Of a DNA stretch of 64,000 nt, positions 7,142 through 16,112 are shown one piece after another. The position numbers were made by a program, and so were the translations under genes. Origin of the DNA: Nocardioides sp. LHD-245 (GTDB lineage: Bacteria; Actinomycetota; Actinomycetes; Propionibacteriales; Nocardioidaceae); contig NZ_JAVFWN010000022.1 in the NCBI RefSeq assembly GCF_030929495.1, forward strand, positions 1 to 64,000, given 5' to 3'. A model generated the notes under the pieces. It saw only the letters and a list, made by a program, of their open reading frames with translations. It made no database searches and had not been told where the DNA came from. Numbering within the stretch: the stretch's first letter is position 1; each line of letters opens with the position of its first letter.

Positions 7142-7750
7142 ATGCGGATCTCGGGCGCACGCACCGTCCTCGCCGGCACCGCGGCCGTCCTCCTGACGAT
7201 CGCCGCGGTGGTCGCCGGCGTCCTGCTGCGGCCCGGCCCCCCGCCGTCCGGTACGCCGTCGGGTGGGCCGGTCTCCGTCCTCGGTCCCGCCGCCGGCGGG
7301 GTCGACGTCGCTCGTGCCGTGGGCTCCCTGGCCGTGCTCCGTGACTGGGACCGGGCGCGCTCGCGCGCCTGGGCGGAGGGGGAGGTCGCGGCGCTGCGGG
7401 CGCTGTACGTGCCGGGATCCGCCGCGGGGGAGCGGGACGTGGGCATGCTGCGCGCCTGGCTGCGGCGAGGTCTGCGCGTGGAGGGCCTGGAGATGCAGGT
7501 GCTGGCCGTGGAGCTGAGGCGGCGCACCGATCACCGGATCGTGCTGGTGGTCACCGACCGGCTGGCCGCCGCGGTCGCCGTCCGGCCCGGACCGGGGATG
7601 CCGACGGCGTTGCCCCGGGACGGGCCGACGACCCGGCGACTGGCGTTCGTCCGGGACGGTTCCCGGTGGCTGCTCGCGGCGGCTCAGGCGGCCGAGCCGC
7701 GGAGCCCGGTGGCGAGCACCGCGTCCACGTCGGGGTCGGCGAAGCCGTAG
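7142..7750 (+). CDS. Hypothetical secreted or membrane-anchored protein
   Basis: A 202-residue protein beginning MRISGARTVLAGTAAVLLTI and continuing AAVVAGVLL, an uncleaved anchor or signal peptide, then a Pro-rich linker. The rest (about 50-190) has a repeated RDWDRARSRAWAEGEVAALRALYVPGS pattern and strand-rich segments, suggesting an NTF2-like or similar alpha+beta domain, but no family is confirmed. It probably faces the outside of the cell. Its last 67 bp overlap the end of the convergent TIGR01777 gene, an unusually long overlap. The start is chosen by the possible leaderless box at 7130. Confidence 0.7.
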   Translation: MRISGARTVLAGTAAVLLTIAAVVAGVLLRPGPPPSGTPSGGPVSVLGPAAGGVDVARAVGSLAVLRDWDRARSRAWAEGEVAALRALYVPGSAAGERDVGMLRAWLRRGLRVEGLEMQVLAVELRRRTDHRIVLVVTDRLAAAVAVRPGPGMPTALPRDGPTTRRLAFVRDGSRWLLAAAQAAEPRSPVASTASTSGSAKP

Positions 7751-8583
7751 CCGAGGTCGAGCAGGGCGGCCGGGCGGAGGTTGAGCGACCCCAGGACCTC
7801 GTCGGCCATCGGGCCGGCGGCGAGCCGGATCGCGGCCGCCGGCGCGGGCAGCAGGGCCGGGCGGTGGACCAGGCGGGCCAGGGCACGGGTGAACTCGGCG
7901 TTCGTCGGCGTGATCGGGGCGCACAGGTTGGCCGGTCCCGATGCGGTCGGGTGCTCGACGAGATAGGCCGCCGCGCCGACCCAGTCGCGCAGCGAGATCA
8001 CCGGATAGTGCTGCCGGCCGCTGCCCAGTCGCCCGCCCAGGCCGGCGAGGAACTGCAGTCGCTGCTGTCGCAGCGGCGCGTTGCTCCGGTCCTGGACCGG
8101 GGCGGTCCGCAGCAGCACCACGCGGGCGCCGGCCTGCGCGGCCGGATGTGCGGCGGCCTCCCACTCCCGGCACACCCGGGTGAGCAGGGCATGGCCGCGG
8201 GTGTCGGAGGCCTCGGTGAGCTCGACGGGGCCGTGGTCGCCGTACCAGCTCACGCCCGAGGCGTTGACCAGGGCCGGGGGTGTGGCCGCCGCGGCGATGG
8301 TGGCGGCGAGCAGGCCGGTCGTGGCGCGCCGGCTGGTGAGGACGTCGTGCGCCCACTTCTTCGAGTGCGGGTTGCCGATCAGCGGCGCTCCGGCGAGGTT
8401 GACGACGACGTCGGCGGACCGCACGAGCCCGGCATCCACCGCGCCGTTCTGCGGGTCCCAGCGGGACTCGTCGCGGTCCGGGTCGCGGCGGACCAGGCAG
8501 GTGACGTCGTGGCCCCGGCCGCGCAGCTCGCTGACGAGCCGGCGGCCGAGGAAGCCGGAGGATCCGGCGACCACGACGTGCAC
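7684..8583 (-). CDS. TIGR01777-family NAD(P)-dependent epimerase/dehydratase-like protein
   Basis: A short-chain dehydrogenase-like protein of the YfcH/TIGR01777 family. The start VHVVVAGSSGFLGRRLVSEL carries the GxxGxxG dinucleotide-binding loop, and NLAGAPLI and NASGVSWYGDHG are typical family blocks. Physiological substrate unknown. The frame is open upstream to 8820, but that part overlaps the E2 gene; the GTG at 8583 starts exactly at the Rossmann fold and lies 9 bp after the E2 stop, giving 299 residues and likely translational coupling. The E2-TIGR01777-lipB-lipA order matches mycobacteria. Confidence 0.9.
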   Translation of the reverse strand: MHVVVAGSSGFLGRRLVSELRGRGHDVTCLVRRDPDRDESRWDPQNGAVDAGLVRSADVVVNLAGAPLIGNPHSKKWAHDVLTSRRATTGLLAATIAAAATPPALVNASGVSWYGDHGPVELTEASDTRGHALLTRVCREWEAAAHPAAQAGARVVLLRTAPVQDRSNAPLRQQRLQFLAGLGGRLGSGRQHYPVISLRDWVGAAAYLVEHPTASGPANLCAPITPTNAEFTRALARLVHRPALLPAPAAAIRLAAGPMADEVLGSLNLRPAALLDLGYGFADPDVDAVLATGLRGSAA

Positions 8584-8591
8584 GGCGGGCC

Positions 8592-10337
8592 TCAGACCTC
8601 GAACTGACCGGCTTCGAGACGCTTCTTGAGGTCGCGCAGGAAGCGACCGGCGTCGGCGCCGTCGACGACCCGGTGGTCGTAGGTGAGCGCGAAGTAGACC
8701 ATGTGACGCACGGCGATGGTCTCGCCGAGGTCCTCGTCGTCGATCACCACGGGGCGCTTGACCACGGCACCGGGGCCGAGGATGGCGACCTGCGGCTGGT
8801 TGATGATCGGCGTGTCCCACAGAGCGCCGAAGCTGCCGAGGTTGGTGATCGTGAAGGTGCCGCCGGAGAGTTCGTCGGGACCGATCTTGTTGGTCCGGGT
8901 CCGCTCCGCGACGTCGGCGATCTTCTTGGCCAGGCCGGAGATCGACAGGTCGCCGGCGTCCTTGACCACCGGGGTGAGCAGGCCCTTCTCGGTGTCGACG
9001 GCGAAGGCGACGTTCTCGCGGTCGTAGTAGGTGATCTCGCCCTTGTCGAGGTCGAGGTTGGCGTTGAGCGACGGGTGCTGCTTGAGGGTGTCGATCGCGG
9101 CTTTGGTGAAGAACGGGAGGTAGGTCAGCTTGACGCCCTCGCGCGCCTGGAACTCCGCCTTCACGCTCTCGCGCAGTCGCGCGATGTTGGTGACGTCGAT
9201 CTCGACCACCTGGGTCAGCTGGGCAGAGACGTGCAGCGACTCGACCATCCGCTCGGCGATGATCTTGCGCAGCCGGCTGACCTTGACGGTCTGGCCGCGC
9301 AGCGGCGACGGGGTCGCCGGCGCGGCAGGTGTCGCCGCGGGGGCGGCAGCGGCAGGAGCGCTGCCGGCGGGGGTCTTCGGCGCCGACGCGTCGAGGACGT
9401 CCTGCTTGCGGATGCGTCCGCCCACCCCCGAGCCGGTGACCTGGCCGAGGTCGACGCCGTGCTGGGCGGCGAGCTTGCGCACCAGCGGGGTGACGTAGCC
9501 CGGACCGTCGGAGTTCTCGGCAGCGGGGGCCGGTGCCGCAGCCTCAGGTGCCGGGGCGGCGGGTGCCGGGGCGGCGGGTGCCGGGGCGGCGGGTGCCGGG
9601 GCGGCGGGTGCCGGGGCGGCCGGCGCAGGTGCCGCGGCCTCCGGAGCAGGGGCCGGGGCAGCGGGCGCAGGTGCAGCGGCGGGCGCGGCAGCCGGTGAGC
9701 CCGACCCGACGATCGCGAGCTCGGCGCCGACCTCGACCGTCTCGTCCTCGGCGGCCTTGATCTCGAGCAGCGTGCCGGCCACCGGTGAGGGGATCTCGGT
9801 GTCGACCTTGTCCGTGGAGACCTCGAGCAGCGGCTCGTCGACGGCGACGGCGTCGCCGACCTGCTTGAGCCAGCGGGTGACGGTGCCCTCGGTCACCGAC
9901 TCGCCCAGGGCGGGCAGGGTGACGGCGGTGCCCTCGGCGGCGCCGGCCGACGCGGCGGGGGCCGCCGGCTCGGGCTCGGCCGCGGCGGGGGCGGCCTCGG
10001 CGGGGGCCGGAGCAGCCTCGGCGGCGGGCTCGCTCTCGGCGGGGGCCGGAGCCGGCTCGCTCTCAGCCGGAGCGGCCTCGGCGGCGGGCGCGGCCTCACC
10101 GGCCTCGCCGACGACGGCCAGTACGGCGCCGACCTCGACCGTCTCGTCCTCGTTCGCGCGGATCTCGACCAGCGTGCCGGCGACGGGGGACGGGATCTCC
10201 GTGTCCACCTTGTCGGTGCTGACCTCGAGCAGGGGCTCGTCGATCGCGATCTGGTCGCCGACCTGCTTGAGCCAGCGGGTGACGGTGCCTTCGGTGACGG
10301 ACTCACCGAGCGCGGGGAGAGTGACTTCGGTCGCCAT
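8592..10337 (-). CDS. sucB: Dihydrolipoamide acyltransferase (E2) with two lipoyl domains
   Basis: E2 core of a 2-oxo acid dehydrogenase complex. In Actinobacteria this protein (often called SucB, or DlaT in mycobacteria) serves pyruvate dehydrogenase and the 2-oxoglutarate complex. Two near-identical lipoyl domains (about residues 1-80 and 125-200) each contain EVSTDKVDTEIPSP with the lipoylated Lys. Ala/Pro linkers separate the modules; then a subunit-binding domain (YVTPLVRKLAAQHGVDLGQV) and the catalytic domain ending in DHRVVDGADAGRFL with the HxxxDG motif. ATG 10337 is chosen: AAGGA lies 8 nt upstream. An ATG three codons earlier is possible; the frame open to 10679 is not. 581 residues. 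Confidence 0.95.
   Translation of the reverse strand: MATEVTLPALGESVTEGTVTRWLKQVGDQIAIDEPLLEVSTDKVDTEIPSPVAGTLVEIRANEDETVEVGAVLAVVGEAGEAAPAAEAAPAESEPAPAPAESEPAAEAAPAPAEAAPAAAEPEPAAPAASAGAAEGTAVTLPALGESVTEGTVTRWLKQVGDAVAVDEPLLEVSTDKVDTEIPSPVAGTLLEIKAAEDETVEVGAELAIVGSGSPAAAPAAAPAPAAPAPAPEAAAPAPAAPAPAAPAPAAPAPAAPAPAAPAPEAAAPAPAAENSDGPGYVTPLVRKLAAQHGVDLGQVTGSGVGGRIRKQDVLDASAPKTPAGSAPAAAAPAATPAAPATPSPLRGQTVKVSRLRKIIAERMVESLHVSAQLTQVVEIDVTNIARLRESVKAEFQAREGVKLTYLPFFTKAAIDTLKQHPSLNANLDLDKGEITYYDRENVAFAVDTEKGLLTPVVKDAGDLSISGLAKKIADVAERTRTNKIGPDELSGGTFTITNLGSFGALWDTPIINQPQVAILGPGAVVKRPVVIDDEDLGETIAVRHMVYFALTYDHRVVDGADAGRFLRDLKKRLEAGQFEV
9547..9621 (-). repeat. 15-bp tandem repeat coding the E2 Ala/Pro linker
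   Basis: Five consecutive copies of a 15-bp unit (plus strand GGTGCCGGGGCGGCG; the last ends in C), each coding five residues of Ala and Pro in the flexible linker after the second lipoyl domain. Copy number can change without breaking the frame. Confidence 0.9.
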
Positions 10338-10407
10338 GGTGCTCATCCTTGCACCATGGACAACGCAACCGGCAACGGCCCACCCACGGTTCGGGCACAC
10401 TAGATCC

Positions 10408-10812
10408 ATGGGTTTGTTCGACCGGTTCCGTGGCGGCTCCAAGCTACGGATGAGTAACCCGGCCAAGGACGGAACGCGCACAGGCTCGACCCGGGTGCGC
10501 GCATCCGACCGCGCCGACGAGGAGCACCTGCGCACCTGGGTCCGGGAGCGCCGCGGTGTCGAGGGCTTCGTCGAGCCACGCACCGCGGTCAGCGAGATCA
10601 CCCTGCTGCTCGTCGCGCATGACGGCGAGTGGACCCGGCGCCGGGTCCCGTCGATCAACTGGGCCCACGACTTCTGCAACCGTCACCAGGTCCCGTCCTA
10701 CGACGCCGCGGTGGTCGGCGTGCCGCAGCGGATGCGCGACTACAACTCCCGGGTCAGGCAGGAGCAGAAGCAGCGGGAGCAGCAGCGGCGCCAGCAGTCG
10801 CACGACTCCTGA
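10408..10812 (+). CDS. Conserved actinobacterial hypothetical protein
   Basis: A 134-residue soluble protein starting MGLFDRFRGGSKLRMSNPAK. The central part has the well-ordered segment VSEITLLLVAHDGEWTRRRV then PSINWAHDFCNRHQVPSYDAAVVGVPQRMRDY; the tail is a Gln/Arg-rich helix (RQEQKQREQQRRQQ). Orthologues are widespread next to E2/pepA in Actinobacteria, some labelled oxidoreductase without basis visible here. The frame is open upstream to 9757, but ATG 10408 is where coding character begins, with CACACT 6 nt upstream. Its 3' end overlaps the convergent pepA by 59 bp. Function unknown. Confidence 0.8.
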   Translation: MGLFDRFRGGSKLRMSNPAKDGTRTGSTRVRASDRADEEHLRTWVRERRGVEGFVEPRTAVSEITLLLVAHDGEWTRRRVPSINWAHDFCNRHQVPSYDAAVVGVPQRMRDYNSRVRQEQKQREQQRRQQSHDS

Positions 10813-12289
10813 AGTACTCCAGCAGGGTTGCCACGCCGTAGCCGGTCGCGCCGCTCGCGAGGTGACCCGACGGGCCGCCCTTGTTGAAGGTCGGCCCCGC
10901 GATGTCGAGGTGCGCCCAGGGCAGGCCGCCGGTGAACTCGCGCAGGAAGGCGGCGGCGAACAGCCCGCCACCCCAGCGGATGCCGTCGTACTGCGCGAGG
11001 TCGGCCACGGTGGAGCTGCGGATCCGGCCGTCCATGAACTCGGGGATCGGCATCGGCCAGGCATCCTCGCCGGCCGTCGCGCCGGCGGCGATCACCTGGG
11101 CGACGACGTCGTCGTCTCCCAGGACGCCGGCCATCTTGTCGCCCAGCGCCAGCACCATGTGCCCGGTGAGGGTCGCGATGTCGATGATCGTGTCCGGCTC
11201 GGCCTCGACCGCGCGGCCGAGGGCGTCGGCCAGGACCAGGCGACCCTCGGCGTCGGTGTTGGTGACCTCGACGGTGGTGCCGTCGTAGGTCCGCAGCACG
11301 TCGCCGGGACGCATCGCCGCCTCGCCGACCATGTTCTCGGCAAGGGCGGCGTACGCGGAGATCCGCACGGGGAGACCGAGGCGGGCCGCGGCGAGGGTGG
11401 CCTGGACGACCGCGGCCGCGCCGGCCATGTCCTCCTTCATCGTGGCCATGCTGGCGGCAGGCTTGATCCACAGGCCGCCGGAGTCGAAGGTGATGCCCTT
11501 GCCGACGAGCGCGACGTGGGCGACCGCGTCCTTCGGGGCGTAGCTGAGCTCGACCAGGCGCGGGGGAGCGGCCGAGCCGGCGCCGACCCCGAGCAGTCCG
11601 CCGCAGCCGAGCTCGGCCAGACGGGTCTCGTCGAGCACCTCGGCCTTCACCTTCGTGCGGCCCTTGGCCAGCCCCTTGTTGACGTCCTTCACCGCCGCGG
11701 CGATGGCGTCGGCGAAGGCCGGCGGCGTCAGGTCGCCCGGCGGTGTGTTCACCCAGTCGCGGGCGGCGGTGACGGCGTCGACGAGCACCTGGGCGGGCTC
11801 GACGGCGGCGGCGACCTCGGCCCGGCGCGCCGCCGGCGTGAGGACCACGACCTCCGCGGGGGTCGTCGGCGTCGCCGGCTTGCTCTTGTAGGACGTGAAG
11901 GCGTAGCCGCCCAGCCGGTAGCCCTCGACCACGGCGCGCACCAGGTCGGGCGTGTCCGCCGGCAGGGCCAGCGCGACCGAGGCGGCGTTGGTGACCGCGC
12001 GCGCGGCATTGCCCGCGGCACGCCGTACGGCGGCGGCGTCCGGATCCGCGCCCAGCCCGACCAGCACGAGGAGCGGGGAGGCGATGGTCCCGGCGGTCGG
12101 CACCTTGGCCACCTCGCCCGGCGCACCCTTGGCCCCGACCGTCGCGAGCAGGCCGGAGAGCTTGCGGCCGTACGCCGCCGCGACGTCCTCGCCGCCCGGC
12201 GCCAGCGCCCCGTCGGGAAGCACCCCCACGACCACCGCCTCGGCGCGGGTCTTGGCGGGGCTGGCCGTGCGGAGCGCGAAGGACGTCAC
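10754..12289 (-). CDS. pepA: Leucyl aminopeptidase (M17)
   Basis: Cytosolic two-metal aminopeptidase releasing N-terminal residues; the family signature NTDAEGRLVLADAL with Asp and Glu metal ligands is complete, preceded by the Lys-containing KGITFDSGGLWIKP. The start at GTG 12289 (VTSFALRTAS) is preferred to the ATG at 12328: a minus-strand TATTCT lies 7 nt upstream, the leaderless arrangement, and the extra 13 residues are unconserved. This gives 511 residues, typical for the family. It is divergent from gcvT, with 56 bp between starts, and its end overlaps the convergent gene at 10408. Confidence 0.93.
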   Translation of the reverse strand: MTSFALRTASPAKTRAEAVVVGVLPDGALAPGGEDVAAAYGRKLSGLLATVGAKGAPGEVAKVPTAGTIASPLLVLVGLGADPDAAAVRRAAGNAARAVTNAASVALALPADTPDLVRAVVEGYRLGGYAFTSYKSKPATPTTPAEVVVLTPAARRAEVAAAVEPAQVLVDAVTAARDWVNTPPGDLTPPAFADAIAAAVKDVNKGLAKGRTKVKAEVLDETRLAELGCGGLLGVGAGSAAPPRLVELSYAPKDAVAHVALVGKGITFDSGGLWIKPAASMATMKEDMAGAAAVVQATLAAARLGLPVRISAYAALAENMVGEAAMRPGDVLRTYDGTTVEVTNTDAEGRLVLADALGRAVEAEPDTIIDIATLTGHMVLALGDKMAGVLGDDDVVAQVIAAGATAGEDAWPMPIPEFMDGRIRSSTVADLAQYDGIRWGGGLFAAAFLREFTGGLPWAHLDIAGPTFNKGGPSGHLASGATGYGVATLLEYFRSRATAGAAAAPAASAPA

Positions 12290-12296
12290 GGGTCGC

Positions 12297-12302
12297 AGAA
12301 TA
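12297..12302 (-). promoter_or_regulatory. -10 box of leaderless pepA
   Basis: Minus-strand TATTCT, 7 nt before GTG 12289. Good match to the TAnnnT consensus; it decides the pepA start. Confidence 0.6.
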
Positions 12303-12332
12303 GCCACGCTCCCGTCCGGGAGCCGCATGCCC

Positions 12333-12338
12333 TAGATT
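12333..12338 (+). promoter_or_regulatory. -10 box of leaderless gcvT
   Basis: TAGATT, 7 nt before the ATG at 12346. There is no room for a glycine riboswitch between this box and the start. Confidence 0.6.
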
Positions 12339-12345
12339 CCGGTTC

Positions 12346-13479
12346 ATGGCGGACGCGACCACCGAGCAGTCATCCGAGCAGTCACCCCAGCACTCGCCCC
12401 TGCACGACCGGCACGAGGCGCTGGGCGCCAAGTTCTCGGAGTTCGGCGGGTGGCTGATGCCCCTCGAGTACCCCACGGGCGTGGTCAAGGAGCACGCCGC
12501 CGTCCGCGGTGGCGTCGGCATCTTCGACGTCAGCCATCTCGGCAAGCTGGTGGTCCGCGGGCCCGGGGCGGTGGACTTCCTCAACGCCACCCTCACCAAC
12601 GACCTGCACCGGATCGGCCCCGGCCAGGCGCAGTACAGCCTCGTCGTCGACGACGCCACCGGCGGGATCGTGGACGACGTCTTCACCTACTACCGCGACG
12701 ACGACCACGTGCTCGTCGTCCCCAACGCCGCCAACAACGACGAGGTACGCCGTCGCCTGGTCGCGGCCGCGCCGGAGGGCGTCGAGGTGCTCGACCACCA
12801 CCGCGACTACGTCGTGCTCGCGATCCAGGGCACCCGGTCCGACGAGGTCGTCGCCGGCGTCGGGCTGCCGGCGGGCCACGACTACCTGACCTTCGTCGAG
12901 GCGCCCTTCGAGGGCGCGCGGGTCGTGGTCTGTCGCACCGGCTACACCGGCGAGCGCGGCTACGAGCTGATCGCCCCGTCCGAGGTCGCGCCTGCCCTGT
13001 GGGACGCGCTGATGGCCGCCGGCGAGCAGTACGACCTGGTGCCGGCGGGTCTCGGCGCCCGCGACACGCTGCGCACGGAGATGGGCTATCCCCTCCACGG
13101 GCAGGACATCTCCCCGGACATCACCCCCAACGAGGCCCGCCTCGGCTGGGCGGTCGGCTGGAAGAAGCCCGCCTTCTGGGGCCGCGCCCGGCTGCTCGCC
13201 GAGCGCGAGGAGGGCCCGCGCCGCAAGCTCGTCGGGATCGTCTCGACCGGCCGCGCGATCCCGCGCCCGCACATGAGCGTGCGGCTGCTGCGCGACGTCC
13301 CTCTCGGCGAGGTCACCTCCGGCACCTTCTCGCCGACCATGAGGAAGGGCATCGGCCTGGCGCTGGTCTCGACCGTGGTCGACGACGGCGCCGAGGTGAT
13401 GGTCGACGTCCGCGGCCGACCGGAGGTCTTCCAGATCACCAAGCCCCCGTTCGTGCAGCCCTCCGTGCGAGAGTCGTGA
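12346..13479 (+). CDS. gcvT: Aminomethyltransferase (glycine cleavage T protein)
   Basis: Transfers the methylene group from the aminomethyl-lipoyl H protein to tetrahydrofolate. Family blocks: SPLHDRHEALGAKFSEFGGW at the N-terminus, GIFDVSHLGKLVVRGPGA, the folate-binding CRTGYTGERGYELI and the C-terminal VTSGTFSPTMRKGIGLALV. 377 residues, normal length. It starts without a leader from TAGATT at 12333. The other glycine cleavage genes are not in the window, but the lipoate genes the system depends on are nearby. The small gene at 13482 follows after 2 nt. Confidence 0.95.
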   Translation: MADATTEQSSEQSPQHSPLHDRHEALGAKFSEFGGWLMPLEYPTGVVKEHAAVRGGVGIFDVSHLGKLVVRGPGAVDFLNATLTNDLHRIGPGQAQYSLVVDDATGGIVDDVFTYYRDDDHVLVVPNAANNDEVRRRLVAAAPEGVEVLDHHRDYVVLAIQGTRSDEVVAGVGLPAGHDYLTFVEAPFEGARVVVCRTGYTGERGYELIAPSEVAPALWDALMAAGEQYDLVPAGLGARDTLRTEMGYPLHGQDISPDITPNEARLGWAVGWKKPAFWGRARLLAEREEGPRRKLVGIVSTGRAIPRPHMSVRLLRDVPLGEVTSGTFSPTMRKGIGLALVSTVVDDGAEVMVDVRGRPEVFQITKPPFVQPSVRES

Positions 13480-13481
13480 CC

Positions 13482-13751
13482 ATGACCCTGCCCGAGCAGC
13501 CCGCTCCCTACCGTCCGTCCGCCCCGGCCGAGAACCCCTGGCACTGGCGCCTCGAGGACTCCTCGGGCGCCGAGGTGACGCTGACCGGTGCCGACGCCCA
13601 GGAGTACGCCGACCAGGCGTTCCCCAACCAGGGCGACGCCGAGTCCTGGATCGGTGAGATCTGGTCGGCCCTCGCCGACCTCGGCGTCACCCAGGTGACG
13701 CTCTTCGAGGTCGACCGCGAGGTATACGGCCCGATGTCGCTCAGCGCGTGA
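13482..13751 (+). CDS. Small acidic conserved hypothetical protein downstream of gcvT
   Basis: An 89-residue acidic protein (MTLPEQPAPYRPSAPAENPW, WRLEDSSGAEVTLTGADAQEYADQAF, SWIGEIWSALADLGVTQVTL). It starts 2 nt after the gcvT stop and must be co-transcribed. The N-terminal part looks disordered and the remainder like a small alpha+beta fold. Similar short proteins follow gcvT in related genomes to my recollection; no function is known. Confidence 0.75.
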   Translation: MTLPEQPAPYRPSAPAENPWHWRLEDSSGAEVTLTGADAQEYADQAFPNQGDAESWIGEIWSALADLGVTQVTLFEVDREVYGPMSLSA

Positions 13752-13752
13752 C

Positions 13753-13860
13753 GCCGCACGTGTGGCACGCACCTCGCCGCGTTGTCGTCGGTCGACGGCC
13801 CGCTTCGCTTGACAGCCGCCTCCCTCCTCCGCCTTGCGATGCACGCACCACACGCACGGC
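13753..13860 (+). repeat. Imperfect long inverted repeat upstream of the phzF-like gene
   Basis: Arms 13753-13772 and 13841-13860 match at 14 of 20 positions when one is reverse-complemented, sharing GCCG and CGTGTGG; all mismatches are CA/TG pairs. A direct repeat of CTGTGTGACGC follows at about 13870-13891. TTGACA at 13809 could be a -35 box. Significance unknown; the 142-bp gap has no gene. Confidence 0.35.
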
Positions 13861-13893
13861 GGCATCGCGCTGTGTGACGCGCTGTGTGACGCC

Positions 13894-14724
13894 ATGATCC
13901 GGGACTTCCGCCAGGTCGACGTGTTCACCGCCGAGCCCCTGCTCGGCAACCCCCTCGCCGTGGTCCACGGCGCCGACGGGATGAGCGAGCAGGAGATGCA
14001 GCGCTTCGCGCGCTGGACCAACCTCAGCGAGACGACCTTCCTGCTCGCCCCGACCGACGCCGCGGCCGACTACCGGGTGCGCATCTTCACGACCGAGGAG
14101 GAGCTGCCGTTCGCCGGTCACCCCACCCTCGGGTCGGCGCACGCCTGGCTCGAGGCCGGCGGCGTGCCGGCGGGGGAGGGCGTGGTGCAGGAGTGCGGTG
14201 TCGGGCTGGTCCGGCTGCGCCGCGACGGCGGCCGGCTGGCGTTCGCGGCCCCCGACCTGATCCGCTCCGGCCCGGTCGAGGAGGAGCTGGCCGAGCGGAT
14301 CGCGACCGGCCTGCGCATCGACCGCTCGGCGATCGTCGACCTCGCCTGGGCCGACAACGGGCCCGGCTGGGTGGCCGTCCGCCTGGCCAGCGCCGAGGAG
14401 GTGCTCGCCCTCGCCCCCTCGCTCGCGGACCTGCCCGGCAAGGTCGGCGTCGTCGGCCCCTACCCGGACGGCTCGGAGTGCGCGGTCGAGGTCCGCGCGT
14501 TCGTGTCCGACGAGGCGGCCGGCACCGAGGACCCGGTCACCGGCTCGCTCAACGCCTCGCTCGCGCAGTGGCTCGCGGGCGGCGTGCTCCCGGCGTCGTA
14601 CGTCGCGGCGCAGGGGACGGTCATCGGCCGACGGGGACGGGTCCATGTCGACACCGACACCGGCGGCACGATCTGGGTCGGCGGCGACACCCTCACGACC
14701 ATCCGAGGGACGGTCACCCTGTGA
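13894..14724 (+). CDS. PhzF-family isomerase-like protein
   Basis: A 276-residue member of the PhzF/diaminopimelate-epimerase fold. MIRDFRQVDVFTAEPLLGNP and LAVVHGADG form the N-terminal signature, Glu46 in NLSETTFLL is the family's acid/base residue, and the second half has the mirrored DEAAGTEDPVTGSLNASL block. PhzF itself isomerises a phenazine precursor, but most genomic members have unknown substrates and there are no phenazine genes here. ATG 13894 starts exactly at the conserved N-terminus; an ATG at 13834 would add unconserved residues. It ends 27 bp before thyA but probably has its own promoter. Confidence 0.88.
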   Translation: MIRDFRQVDVFTAEPLLGNPLAVVHGADGMSEQEMQRFARWTNLSETTFLLAPTDAAADYRVRIFTTEEELPFAGHPTLGSAHAWLEAGGVPAGEGVVQECGVGLVRLRRDGGRLAFAAPDLIRSGPVEEELAERIATGLRIDRSAIVDLAWADNGPGWVAVRLASAEEVLALAPSLADLPGKVGVVGPYPDGSECAVEVRAFVSDEAAGTEDPVTGSLNASLAQWLAGGVLPASYVAAQGTVIGRRGRVHVDTDTGGTIWVGGDTLTTIRGTVTL

Positions 14725-14739
14725 CGACCCACCGCCGCC

Positions 14740-14745
14740 TAGGCT
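14740..14745 (+). promoter_or_regulatory. -10 box of leaderless thyA
   Basis: TAGGCT, 6 nt before GTG 14752, no Shine-Dalgarno. Confidence 0.6.
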
Positions 14746-14751
14746 GAGCTC

Positions 14752-15561
<810 letters not shown>

Positions 15562-15565
15562 GCGG

Positions 15566-16087
15566 ATGACCACCCCCGCAGGACGGCGGGTCACCATGGT
15601 GGCCGCCGTCGCCGAGAACGGCGTGATCGGCGCCGACGCCGACATCCCGTGGAAGATCTCCGAGGACTTCCAGCACTTCAAGGCCACGACGACGGGCCAT
15701 GTGCTGATCCTGGGCCGCACCACCCACGAGGGCATCGGGAGGCCCCTGCCGGGCCGCATCACGATCGTCTTGACCCGCGACCCGTCGTACGCCGCGGAAG
15801 GGGTCGAGGTCGCGCACTCGATCACCGACGCCCTCGACCTCGCCGACCGGCTCCTGGACGGGCAGCCCGACGACCGGCAGGTGATGATCGGCGGGGGAGC
15901 GGCCGTCTACGCCGCCGCGATGCCGTACGCCGACGAGCAGGTCATCTCGGAGATCCCGCTGTCACCGGAGGGCGACACCCACTACCCGGAGTTCGGCCCG
16001 AAGCGCTGGCGCGAGGTGCGTCGCGAGCCGCGCGACGGGTTCACGATCGTGTGGTGGGAGCGGGCGTTCTCCTGCGGCGGGTCCTGA
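15566..16087 (+). CDS. folA: Dihydrofolate reductase
   Basis: NADPH-dependent reduction of dihydrofolate. VTMVAAVAENGVIGADADIPWKISEDFQHFK holds the substrate-binding loop in the classic order, VLILGRTTHEGIGRPLPGR is the cofactor block, and the GGGAAVYAAAMPYADEQ region is typical. 173 residues. It begins 5 nt after thyA and completes the dTMP synthesis cycle. The PW in the active-site loop and the acidic residue following suit a trimethoprim-type fold, but no prediction of inhibitor response is made. Confidence 0.95.
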   Translation: MTTPAGRRVTMVAAVAENGVIGADADIPWKISEDFQHFKATTTGHVLILGRTTHEGIGRPLPGRITIVLTRDPSYAAEGVEVAHSITDALDLADRLLDGQPDDRQVMIGGGAAVYAAAMPYADEQVISEIPLSPEGDTHYPEFGPKRWREVRREPRDGFTIVWWERAFSCGGS

Positions 16088-16112
16088 CCAGACGACTGGC
16101 AAGGTAGGAGAC

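Noticed and set aside
12339..12345. Glycine riboswitch ahead of gcvT
   Set aside because: Only 7 nt separate the -10 box from the start codon; there is no leader.
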